The notes beneath the pieces were generated by a model. It was not told the origin of the DNA and did not search any database. It was given only the letters and a program-made list of their open reading frames with translations. A DNA stretch of 64,000 nt, from contig JAAOMT010000175.1 in assembly GCA_016748015.1 (NCBI GenBank), forward strand, positions 167,395 to 231,394. Direction: 5' to 3'. Each line of letters begins with the position of its first letter. Position 1 is the stretch's first letter. Position numbers and translations under genes: made by a program. This document shows, one piece after another, positions 22,140 through 31,787 of this stretch. This DNA is from Geosiphon pyriformis. Taxonomy: Eukaryota; Glomeromycota; Glomeromycetes; Archaeosporales; Geosiphonaceae.

Positions 22140-22774
22140 AATTAATAATTATTATTTTTTTTTATTTCACATTTAACAAGTGTAGCCTAATCGCTATCTA
22201 GTACACAGAACCAAACTAAGAGGCTTAAACTAAACGCGACTCACATGCTTTCTACATGTGGCTAGCTACTCAGGCCAGACAAGGCAACACTACACACCTA
22301 TAATAACTTACACACTGCCACCCAGACCAGAAAAGAAACAACAAGGCTTACGACGACCAAAGCTAACAGCAAAAAAATTGGCCACACCAAGCAATCTTAC
22401 AACACCATCAAACAAAACTAAAGACACACCATAAGAGAACCCAGAAACAACACTACCGTTACAAACCAGACCAGCCTTCTCTATCACTACCCAGTGGCTG
22501 GCCCTAGCCAATCACACTTTAGCACGATGTAACTTAACCACAAACCTGACATAATCAACAATCTGAGTAGCTGCCACCTTTTTATCCTTAAAAATACTGC
22601 AAGCTTCCTCATACCACTCCCTCAGCACAAACTTTTTACAAACCAAAGTGTACAATCCAACATCAATGGAACATTGAGACAAAACTCACAACACGGCAGA
22701 AGCAGGGGAACCGCCAGCCAAAGCTGACCAATGGACAGAAGTCTTAGCCAAAATCTTACTATGAATTAATAATT
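22140..22774 (-). mobile_element. 5'-truncated LINE insertion with 11-bp target duplication
   Basis: A 613-bp LINE 3' end (22151-22763) sits between two copies of AATTAATAATT (22140-22150 and 22764-22774). The uninterrupted sequence exists in the LTR near 47570 (CTCAATTAATAATCCGATTTG). On the minus strand the insert ends in AAATAAAAAAAAATAAT, a poly(A)-like tail. Truncation at the 5' end plus a target duplication of this length is typical of target-primed reverse transcription. The insert is much more GC-rich than the LTR around it, so it arrived later or decayed less. Confidence 0.85.
22308..22762 (-). pseudogene. LINE ORF2 C-terminal fragment
   Basis: Reading from about 22762: KILAKTSVHWSALAGGSPAS, then after a TGA VLSQCSIDVGLYTL..KFVLREWYEEACSIFKDKK, VAATQIVDYVRFVVKLHRAKV, a second TGA, and ARASHWVVIEKAGLVCNG ending GVVRLLGVANFFAVSFGRRKP..FFSGLGGSV at 22308. 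From memory this matches the end of ORF2 in arbuscular mycorrhizal LINEs, downstream of the RNase H domain. Only about 150 residues are present, so no RT or endonuclease is included. Confidence 0.68.
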
Positions 22775-23540
22775 TAATTTGTATAATATAAAAGTATAAT
22801 TAAATATAATAATTAGATTATGTAATATTTTAAATTATATAACATTTAAAAATTCATTAAAATATTTAGAAATTTAATAAAATATTTAATAGTTTAATAA
22901 AATAATTAATAATTTATAAAAATAATTTGTAATTTACCAAAATATATTTTTAGTTTATCAAAATATTAACAAAAAAAATACAAAATTATAAAATAATATT
23001 ATAATAAGTTGTATCAAAAAAAAGCTTTTTTTTTAAAAAAATATATTTTAGTTTAAAATTATTTTAGCTTAATTTAAAATAATTAATTAGTTACAATAAA
23101 TTAATTAGTAAAAATATATTTTAAAAACCAAACTTTTTTTAAAATTCACAAAATTTTAATTAATATTTAAAATTAATTAACTATTAATTTTAATAATTAT
23201 TTAATTAATTCCAAACTTAAACCAAAGACAATTTCTTTTTTTATATTTTTATATTTTTATATTATTAAATAGTTTACATTTAAAATTTTTGGTAAAAATA
23301 TTAACTTTTAAAATAATTATAAATTATTAAAAAGTTGATTTTTATTGCAAAATAATTACACAAAGTAATTAACATAAAAGTAACTATTTTATTATAAATT
23401 TAATAATATAAATAGTTTAAAGTATAAAAAAATACTTTGAAAATAAATTAGCTTATTAAAAATTAATTAGTTTTTAATAACAATAAATTTAACAATAATT
23501 TAATATTAATAATATCTTAAAAAATTTTTTTTTTAATATT

Positions 23541-24960
23541 AATATTTTTTTTAATAACTTTTTTTTGCTATTTATTAACTTGTTGTTTTAATTTATATTA
23601 TAAACAACAAACAATTTTGATTTAATATTATTAATAGTTTTTCAAAAAAAAATATTTTATTTTATTTTATTTTTATTAAAAATTAATTATTATTGTTATG
23701 TTAAAAAAATGCATAATTTATAAAAAAAATTGTTTTTTTTTACAAAAAAACTAATTTAAAAGCTAATTATTTAATCTAAATAAAAACATTTTTTTTTGGT
23801 TTTTTTTTGTTTTAATATTAAAGTTTATATTATAATAATTATTAAATATTATATAAAAATTTAAGAAGATAATATCAAAAAAATCGATAAAATTTATTGT
23901 TTAATAAATTATTAAAAACCAATAAACTTTTTTATTTTTATATATAAATAATATTTAAGTATAATAAATATTAAAATAAAACAAATTAAAATAATAGTTA
24001 ATATTACATTAATATAAAAATTATAATATTTTTATTAAAACTTACTTATTTATTAAAATTGAAAAAAAGATGGTAAAATGCTTAAAAATTTTATATAAAA
24101 AATAATTTATTATTAAAATTTGATTTTAAAAAAAGTAAAATTTTAAAAATAAAAAATAAAAAATTTTTGCAGCTTTTATTAATAATTATTGTAATTTTAA
24201 GCAGGTAATTAGTTTATTTTCTAAATATAAATTGCAAAAATAATAACTATTAAATAAAATATAACCTATTAATAACAAAATTTTAAGCATTATAAAAAAT
24301 AAACATATTGTTAAAAAACTTTATAATTCTGAAAGTTATGCTAAAATCTAAAATAAAAAAACAATTGAATTAAAAAAAATTTTTTTTTATGATTAATATT
24401 AATATTACTTATATAAAAAATAGAAAAAATTATTATTATTATTATATAGTAAATTAGCCAATTATATATAAAATTAAAAAGATAATATAATATTGAAATT
24501 TTCAAAAATATTTTAGAAATACCAAAAATAACTAAGAAAAAATATGAAAATAACTAAAAATATTAGAACATTTTATATTATTAAAAATATATATATGACA
24601 ATAATAATAAAAAGATTATTTAATCAAAATCTAGCAAATTAACAGTTTAAAAATTAAGCTATTATTCAAATTATTATTGTTAAAATACTTATCTTAATCA
24701 TATTATTATTAACACAACAGATGTCAAAGACTTAAATTCATCAAATTTATTATACTAAACCAATAGCTTTTAATTATGGTTATTGATAGAATATTAATTT
24801 TTATTTTGTTATTGTTTTATTGTTAAACTGGTTTTGTTGCAGCACGCCCCATATTATAAATATGTATATTGTTATTTGAAATAAATGATAAGTTTATAGC
24901 ACTTTGATCATAACAGATTATTAAAAATATCTACTTTTTTGATTTCTACAAAATATAAAA
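23541..24960. other. Extremely AT-rich stretch without recognisable genes
   Basis: About 1.4 kb of around 85-90% A+T with many homopolymer runs and no ORF of interest on either strand. It probably contains further decayed element sequence next to the family-2 LTR relic, but I cannot align it by eye to anything in the window. Confidence 0.4.
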
Positions 24961-25760
24961 CTTTTTAACACACTTCCTGTATGAAAATCCCGATTGTCAA
25001 CAATACACAAATATTAGTATCTGAAACGAATTTGTATATTCAGGGAGATCACTTATTCTTTTTGGACTGGAAATAATCAAGATGTCGATCAATAAATGAT
25101 CCCATCAACAAAGCAAGGTCGAACGACAAATTTCTATACATATATTGTATTATAACACCACATTCTCAAAAAAATTCTCATTGTAGCTGGGATCACCCCA
25201 ATCTTTCGCAACTGAATCATATAATTCTGACAAGAAAACTTACCAAGTACCTGCCATGGTTAAACCATTGGCAAAAATAAGGCTTGGGGGGGCGAATTTC
25301 CAGGCGAAAAGTATATAATCCTATTATAGATGGACGGCTTCTCTAACGAAACTAGAAAAGTACACATGACACAACAATGTTAATCATGAACTTGGAAAAT
25401 CATGCCTGCATATGACACGATTAATTAACGACGGATGATGAGGATGATGAAAAGAAAACGTGATGATATTCTTTTTCTTTTTTTTAAAAAAATTAACTTG
25501 AACTAAAAAAGGGAAAAGTTTAATAACAAATCTACAATAGATTATTAGGGAAGAAAACAAAAAAAAGGTGTATAAAGGTAGAAACTGAGCATTTATATAT
25601 TAGGAAAGAGAAAAATAAAAAAAGAGGAGGAAATAACCGCGGAACAGAAATATGATGATGATGACTGGTTGATATAAAGGCAGAGTGAACTATAATACTA
25701 AGAGAAAGAAACAAAAAACAAAAATATTTATAAAGGGATATTGACGAGAGAAAAAGTCAA
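24961..25760. other. Gene-island left flank, no gene recognised
   Basis: GC content rises at about 24.96 kb, marking the edge of the island. Short ORFs exist on both strands (for example 25532-25714) but have low-complexity content. 25,240-25,290 carries an imperfect inverted repeat CCATGGTTAAACCATTGG. No tRNA, snRNA or exon could be supported. Confidence 0.35.
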
Positions 25761-25769
25761 AAAATACAA

Positions 25770-25799
25770 GATCGGCATACTCGCCCCGCGGTGCCGATC
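25770..25799. repeat. GC-rich 8-bp inverted repeat (hairpin)
   Basis: GATCGGCA (25770-25777) pairs perfectly with TGCCGATC (25792-25799) around the loop TACTCGCCCCGCGG. In a genome this AT-rich the 30-bp GC-rich hairpin stands out. It sits in the 3' flank of the phosphatase gene. It could be part of a short dispersed element or a structured RNA. No second copy was noticed in this window. Confidence 0.5.
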
Positions 25800-25855
25800 C
25801 AAAATCCTAATTTCCCCTCCTTAATATTCTAAGTGAACAATATGTAGTTTAGTAA

Positions 25856-25856
<1 letters not shown>

Positions 25857-25913
<57 letters not shown>
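25857..25913. repeat. (AGT)19 trinucleotide microsatellite
   Basis: Nineteen perfect AGT/TAG units followed by GTAGTGG and impure units. It lies downstream of the phosphatase gene. The poly-Tyr ORF on the other strand is an artefact of this repeat. Confidence 0.9.
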
Positions 25914-25914
<1 letters not shown>

Positions 25915-26085
25915 TAGTGGTAGAAATAATAATAGTAATATTAGAGAAAAAAGAGACAATTGCCCAGTGTAGTTAAAAGCACCCACCCAGTAACGTAAAG
26001 GTTTTAAGTAAATATTATACATCCCACGCGCCATAGGGAAAGGTATATAATAAAAAATGACAATGTCTCTTTTTTAACTAGTTTG

Positions 26086-26140
26086 TATGTTTGCGTGTGT
26101 AATGTGTGTGTGCGTGTGTATGTGTGTGTGTGTATGTGTG
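26086..26140. repeat. TG/CA dinucleotide-rich tract
   Basis: An imperfect (TG)n tract with ATG and GCG interruptions, 3' of the phosphatase gene. Confidence 0.8.
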
Positions 26141-26419
26141 AATTTGTATGCGAGACTGTTCATTTTGTGAGATTTTTGACAAAGACTTGAAAAGCCCAAA
26201 GTTGCCCGATTCCGCGCCAAAATTGGATTGAAATATATCCAAGGAACAGAGACTATCTTTTCAGGAGCTGCCATCATATTTCAGGGTCCCAAAATATGTA
26301 AAAAAAGAATTTCTCTTTTTACAGCAATCCCCAGCGTGATATGAAAGCAGCCATAAGTGTTTTTTCCAGCCCAGAGTTAAATAACATCGCCAATTTTTCT
26401 GCCAGCCCACCCTTCACAT

Positions 26420-28286
26420 TTATTGAGCCTCATTAGAACAATCCAATACCATCATCACATTGTCCACGGTCGTGAGATCTTCCAAGAAAGGTATAAGATC
26501 CAACAATTCTGTGTCATGCGGATCATTAAACCAGGAGGATATTGGCACAGCATTTGTCGGATGAAATATATAACTTGCAGGAGAATTATCGATGATTATG
26601 GTGTCTCTGAGTTCTCTTCCAAGTTGTGACAAATCCTGACGTAACCAATTGAATTTAATGAGGTTTCATAATATTTTTGAAAATAAATAACATATTTTGA
26701 ATATTATTGAATCCATATCCTGTATACCCTCTCACCTTTACATAATTTCCTTTGTGATTGTAACATGACTCCCTAAAAAGTCGATGCTTTACAACCCGAT
26801 GTTGATCTAGCATATCAAGTACGGGATCTGCGTACTAAATTTTAGCAATTAAAAAATTTCCGAGAGTGTGAATGTTGGGTTTGTTTGATATAAAAAGTAA
26901 AATTTATGGATCACAATAGAGTTACCTTTGATAAACTGGCGGTGAAGACGACAATTTCATAAATTTCGCCCATTTTCCTCAAAAATTGATCAACACCTGG
27001 TCTTTTTATCACATAGACATTGTGTATTTGGTTTTCTATTTCCACCGGGACCACAAAATCAGCCTGAAGAATTTGCTGTTTCAAAAAAACAAACAAAACA
27101 AAGAATACGTAAAATGGAAAGTAATAACTTCTAGGATGTAAATAGAAAAATCAATATTAGGAGGATTTCTTACCTTGAATGAACTATGGACTAATGTCTC
27201 ATCTAAATCTAATACTAAACACTTTCTCCCTGTATGTTCCGGGGCTATTGCTTCAAGTAACCATTTACGCTCAATCTTAAAAGAGTTAGATAATGAAGAG
27301 AAATGTTAAAGATTTATATCAAAGAATCCAATTTAAATCCTACAAACAAGAATTCTGACAGGGTATTATTTGAGGAAAATGACTATCACAAAACAGAAAA
27401 GAAACCCTTCAAAAGGTGTACAAATTCCAAGAAAAAATTAGGAAAGAAAATTAAGATGAACCTCAACAATTTCCTCTGGTTCAATTGGGGTGATTGAGGG
27501 TTCTACTGGTTCCATCGGTTCCACCTCTTCCTGTTTTTCTTCATCCTTCTCCGTTATTGTCTGTTGTGTTCTACTGAAAGTATCAGGAGTGTCTTTGGGA
27601 GGATTTGTGATGGTTGGTGCAATTTCGGTCCCACTTTCAATAGCGGCACTATTACCCCATGCACAACAGAAAAACATTGAAAAAAAGGATTTTGGAGGTG
27701 GACGCTGAGTTACTCCTGAAGGTACTTCAGACTTTGGTTTAGCTGGGGTGGTTGGTGCTGCATTTGGTGTTAAAGTATTAGAATCACTCGTGGAGATGAT
27801 TGAGACATTTTTGTGAGGAGCAGGATCTACGATAAAAAATTTAAGGGAATACATGATTAAACGAAAGGGTGCGTGATACAAAATAACATTTTTAAATAGA
27901 TAAAACGGTTTTGAAACTAAGGCAAAAGAGAGTATAAAACGAAAAGAACGCTACATCTAGATCGTCGACAACAGAAATATCGGATAAATGGATAAGCGGC
28001 GTATTTTTTTAAAAGTCCTGCAGTAGACCTTCGTTTTCTCGAACCCTCCTTTTTTCGAACTCGTTCCCCTTCACCACCAAAGATACATTCAAATGAACAG
28101 TCACAAAAAAAATTATGAAAAGAAATTATGATGAATAAATAAAACAATAAATTATGAAACCTCACCTTCTAACTTTTGATTGGAGAATTTTGGTTTATCT
28201 TCCGGTAACTGTGTTATTGGATTTGATATTGCACTTTGGTCACGTTCAGGACTAACTTGCGTAATGGGTGAATTTGAATGACTCAT
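26420..28286 (-). CDS. SCP/Psr1-type HAD phosphatase (FCP1-like catalytic domain), six exons
   Basis: Exons: 28166-28286, 27462-27826, 27174-27275, 26926-27075, 26736-26834, 26420-26635, giving about 350 residues. All introns start GT and end AG. Only the exon-2 donor (27462, or 27468) is uncertain. Residues 1-162 are disordered Pro/Thr/Glu-rich with [11 protein letters not shown] at 88-98, a Cys pair possibly palmitoylated as in Psr1-type proteins. The catalytic domain starts at about 163: [17 protein letters not shown] (catalytic Asp 185 and 187), [63 protein letters not shown] (Asp295, Asn296), [20 protein letters not shown]. The family dephosphorylates Ser/Thr in proteins. The start ATG has A at -3. 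Gene symbol left empty because Psr1, Nem1 and SCP members are hard to separate by eye. Confidence 0.93.
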
Positions 28287-28800
28287 GTCTTTTTCTTATT
28301 ATTTTTCAAGAAAAAAATTGAAGTCAAATTTTTTTTGATCTTATGGTGGTTGTAGACGAAGTAATAGTGAAAGGAGCAATTCCACAAGAATGATATGAGA
28401 CGTTTTAGGACAAAAGTTGAAAGGTAAAATGGATATAAATAGAATTAAAGGTGAAAACTGCTTAATAGCAAAAAGAGTAAAAAACAACGTTATAAAAGCT
28501 AACCAAAGTAGGCAAGTTATGTTACAGCCAGTGACGAAAGGAGTAAGAAGAGCGCCGTTTGCCGTCGCGATGCAAAGGACGGAAGAGATGGGAGGGTGAA
28601 TTGTGGGATAAGGGCAATGGTAATGATATAAGAATGGACGGCAAATATGATGGGCAACTCGAAAAGTGTTTGTTGCTCGATATTTGTTGCCGAGAAAAGT
28701 TGGGCGAGAAGGGGTTAAGTTCACTTTGACTGGCAACAATATTATCGAGAACTTATCATAACCGAGACTTCGGCACGGAATTACGGAGTGGGAGATTTGA
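28287..28800 (-). promoter_or_regulatory. Upstream region of the phosphatase gene
   Basis: About 500 bp upstream of the ATG. It includes the 28341-28739 minus-strand open stretch, which begins at TTG rather than ATG and has no recognisable domain, so I read it as 5' UTR/promoter. Poly-A/T runs occur near 28300-28340 and 28803. No clear TATA box was found. Confidence 0.35.
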
Positions 28801-29480
28801 GCTTTTTTTTTTAGTTTTGTTAAAAGAGGACTAAGGAGTGTGACAGTTGGAAAATTGCGAGCCCCTAAGTGAGTGTTTTGTTAGATGTGCTAGAAGTTGA
28901 AAGCCCAAAAAAAAAATCAACTAAAAGACAACAACTAATATAGACTAAGAAAGAAGACTAAAGTCAAACTCAATAAACTCAAACTAAAAGAATATTAATT
29001 TTTGAGCGATTGAGAAATGATTTTAGGTCAAAGTTAAGAGAAAGTTGCGACACAAACCTTTTTTTTGATATTCTTAGGTAGTCTTGAGTGGGCGGGAAGC
29101 AAAAGACGGCCGTGCAAGGGGAAGTTGGGCACTTTGACTTTACTTTACCTTTGGGTTTTGGTGGGTCGTGCAAACAAAATTGCAGGGAGTAGGACAATTG
29201 ATGCGAACTTTATGGTAGTGTCCTAAAATTCTAAATCTGGCATCTTTGTGTTAAGGTACTTAAAATTTGGGAGTTTATATTTCCTTCAAGTTACAAAAAG
29301 TGCAAAAACTGCGGTTGCATAACATTAATTTTCTGGTTGATGCATAGGAGAGACTAATGAAACTAATGTAGTATCAATATAGGTTTATTTCAATAATTTT
29401 CACTTTTTTGAATAATGAATATTAAAAATTCTTTTAAGTAGACCCAAAAAAAACATCCTAGTATATCAAGCAGCGAGATA
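28801..29480. other. Intergenic sequence, nothing recognised
   Basis: No exon, RNA gene or repeat could be supported. A 72-codon minus-strand open stretch at 28979-29197 has a TTG start and no domain. Confidence 0.35.
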
Positions 29481-29704
29481 ATGAGTTCAAGAAGTACGAG
29501 AAGTATGTTAAAAGGTTTATTGCATAAGCTCCACAGCAGAACCAGTAGCAAAGGTAAGCAAAGATATGATTTTCTTATTTTTAGTACATGTGAGTGGTAG
29601 CAATAATAATAGTTGAAAAGACACGTTTACCTTGTTTTAAAGTAACACTTGATTCTTTTTTTTTAGGTAAAACTTTCAAGTGCCAAATAACTTTGGCACG
29701 TTGA
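29481..29704 (+). CDS. Possible tiny two-exon ORF (low confidence)
   Basis: ATG at 29481 reads MSSRSTRSMLKGLLHKLHSR and on to SK (24 codons plus one base). A GTAAGC donor follows at 29554, an intron of 113 nt ends in TTTTTTTTAG at 29666, and the frame resumes GKTFKCQITLAR with TGA at 29702-29704. Total is 36 residues, basic and Ser-rich. The splice sites are strong and in phase, but nothing else supports translation. It could be a non-coding spliced transcript or a first exon of something longer. Confidence 0.22.
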
Positions 29705-30890
29705 AATGACATTTTTAACTGGACAGACACAATATTTCATATTATTACTTTTTGATAGAGATAATAATATAACAATTTTCCGCGTTACAAATTGCCCAAT
29801 GCCCAAACGAATGATGCACAAAAATTTTCTTTTGGGAAAGGAGTTTTGCCCACGAAAAAATGCCCACCAATCCTATAAATAAATTCATGGTACACATAGA
29901 ATTTAGATTTTTTACTGTAATAGTATTTTTCATTTCTTTGTGGCTTCTTTTCAAAATTGTCACATAATGGTAACTTTTTAGGCTCGGCTTTTCAACTTTT
30001 GGGAAAGGTTTAAAAAAATGGCATTAGGCTTTTTTTGGTTTTTAAAGTGGGAAAAAAGTGACTAACTTTTTTATTTATGATCATAGTCAAAAGATGCATT
30101 AGTGTCTGTTCAAAGATAAGAATAATTTACCAATGATCCATGTTTCAAGCCTTCCACGGCAGCTTTAAAACTATCGGCGGTTTGACAAAGGAAATTTTTC
30201 TTGTAACAAAAAAGTAAAATGAAATGTTGATACACCATCATATAAATATTGTCATTTCTTAACCATAATTGGTAAAAGAACTGGTACGCAAAATCAAAAA
30301 GCCGCCATTATTTACGACTTCACAGGCTCACACAGCGCCTTAATGTTACAATTTTTTCCCGATTCTAGAGCTAAAAAAGTTTCATACCAATTTTTTTTGG
30401 AGCCCTGGAAGAATTTAAAGTCTGAAACTTGAATCAAAGTTCTTATATTGGTTTTTGTTACTCTTTTTCTGTTTTCTTGAATGTATTTCGAAAATCTTAT
30501 TTAACAGAAAAATTCAATAAAAATAAATAAAAATGAAAGGAATTTTTTTAGGTGGTTAATTTATTTTATGGAAGAGATTTTAAACCATCAAAAAATAATA
30601 TGATTAAAAAACTTTGAAATTTAAGTTTAACAATTTAAAATTTTAATTATTTTAATTTTAATTATAACATAAAACTTAATATATAAAAATATTTTTAAAT
30701 GTTTTATAACTTGATAAAATTTAAATTTATTATTTAAAATATTATTTTACATTATGTTTTATTATTAATTTTGACTAATTAATTATTTAAAGTTAAATTA
30801 TAAACCACATTTTTATTATTATGGTGGCTGATCACTCTTAAATATGGAACATGTATATGTTGAACGTATTTAAATAGCAGCTGGATCACA
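29705..30890. other. Intergenic, with one isolated exon-like patch
   Basis: Mostly non-coding. At 30131-30199 on the minus strand lies a 69-nt patch bounded by AG and GT, in phase 0 at both ends, reading KNFLCQTADSFKAAVEGLKHGS plus one Leu. No matching upstream or downstream exon was found. From about 30.5 to 30.8 kb the sequence is very AT-rich. Confidence 0.3.
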
Positions 30891-30896
30891 CCTCTT

Positions 30897-30897
30897 G

Positions 30898-30930
<33 letters not shown>
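30897..30930. repeat. (ATA)n trinucleotide microsatellite
   Basis: About eleven ATA/AAT units. Confidence 0.88.
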
Positions 30931-31787
30931 GTAAATTTATTTATAATTGTCAATTTACATTGATCATTATGACACTGAAAAGTAAAATGTATTTTAATAA
31001 TTTTTCTAGGACCAACATATAACACTTTGATGGTACAAACCGAAGTGTTAGAAAGAATTTCTGCACTAAGTTTTTACATAAGTTGTTTTTGTCATTCGTC
31101 AATTTTGATTTTCGAGTTCTTGGAAGATTTTCAAAAACAAGAAAAAACATTCATTCACAGAACAGACCAAGGGAATTATTGTAATTTCACTCCCCAAATT
31201 TCACACGAATCTAAGAGCCGTTTCCTGGCATTTTAAAAATATCGGCGTCAACACTAGTATCCTAAATTCGATACTTGTAAAGAACCATTAATAGAGGTTT
31301 GTTTTACTAGTAAAAAGGGATAATTAACGAGCATACTAACATTTTCTTCGACATCAGCCATCAAAGGTAAAGAAAGCTGCTAATTAAAGTGAATTGCGAT
31401 CAATAGTAGTTTTTTTTAAAGATGTTCATTTGAATGTAGATGATAAGTTGTAAATAATAAAAAATACTTGATTTTTGACTCTGCAACTCGCACAAGAGAA
31501 AGATATAAAGTAAAAGAATTAGAAACAAGTCCTGCCATATGATCTATTGAAATGATTAATTCACTCATAAATTTAAGTGGTTTTACGATGGTTAAAAACC
31601 GGAAGGTTAATAAAAATTTTTTAAAATTAAGGTGATGAGAAAATGTTCAAAGGGGCTGTTTAGATTCGAGTCCGTATCTACAATACATTTTTTCAGCGTA
31701 CCTTTGACCTCATCCATAATCTGCCTTAATACCTTATCGCGGATCCAATCATTTCGCCACAAATATTTATAATTCCCCGAGTTTAAA
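30931..31787. other. 3' flank of the RING gene
   Basis: Contains small overlapping ORFs on both strands (for example 31027-31236 plus) without domains. The part next to 31787 is probably 3' UTR of the RING gene. Part of a minus-strand open stretch that extends to 31942 lies here, out of frame with the RING exon, and is taken as a shadow. Confidence 0.35.

Larger units (their letters stand above)
21985..23540 (+). repeat. Decayed family-2 LTR, interrupted by a LINE fragment
   Basis: The segment aligns in stretches with the LTR at 47446-48426. Examples are TATTATTATTTTAATTTATTACTTATTAATTT at 22075-22110 against 47515-47545, the CCAAAATATATTTTTAGTTTA stretch near 22938, and AATAAGTTGTATCAAAAAAAAGCTTTT near 23000 against 47790. 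Without the LINE insert its length is about 930 bp, close to the 981-bp intact LTR. Nearly all G and C have been lost. Boundaries are approximate. Confidence 0.6.

Noticed and set aside
25240-25300. Possible U1 or other snRNA (AACTTACC and CCATGG palindrome)
   Set aside because: Resemblance to the U1 5' end is only about seven bases and no other snRNA element follows.
25849-26034. Minus-strand ORF with a long Tyr run
   Set aside because: It is the translation of the AGT/TAG microsatellite; no start context or other coding signal.
28341-28739. 132-codon minus-strand open stretch upstream of the phosphatase
   Set aside because: Begins with TTG, has no recognisable domain and lies where the 5' UTR or promoter should be.
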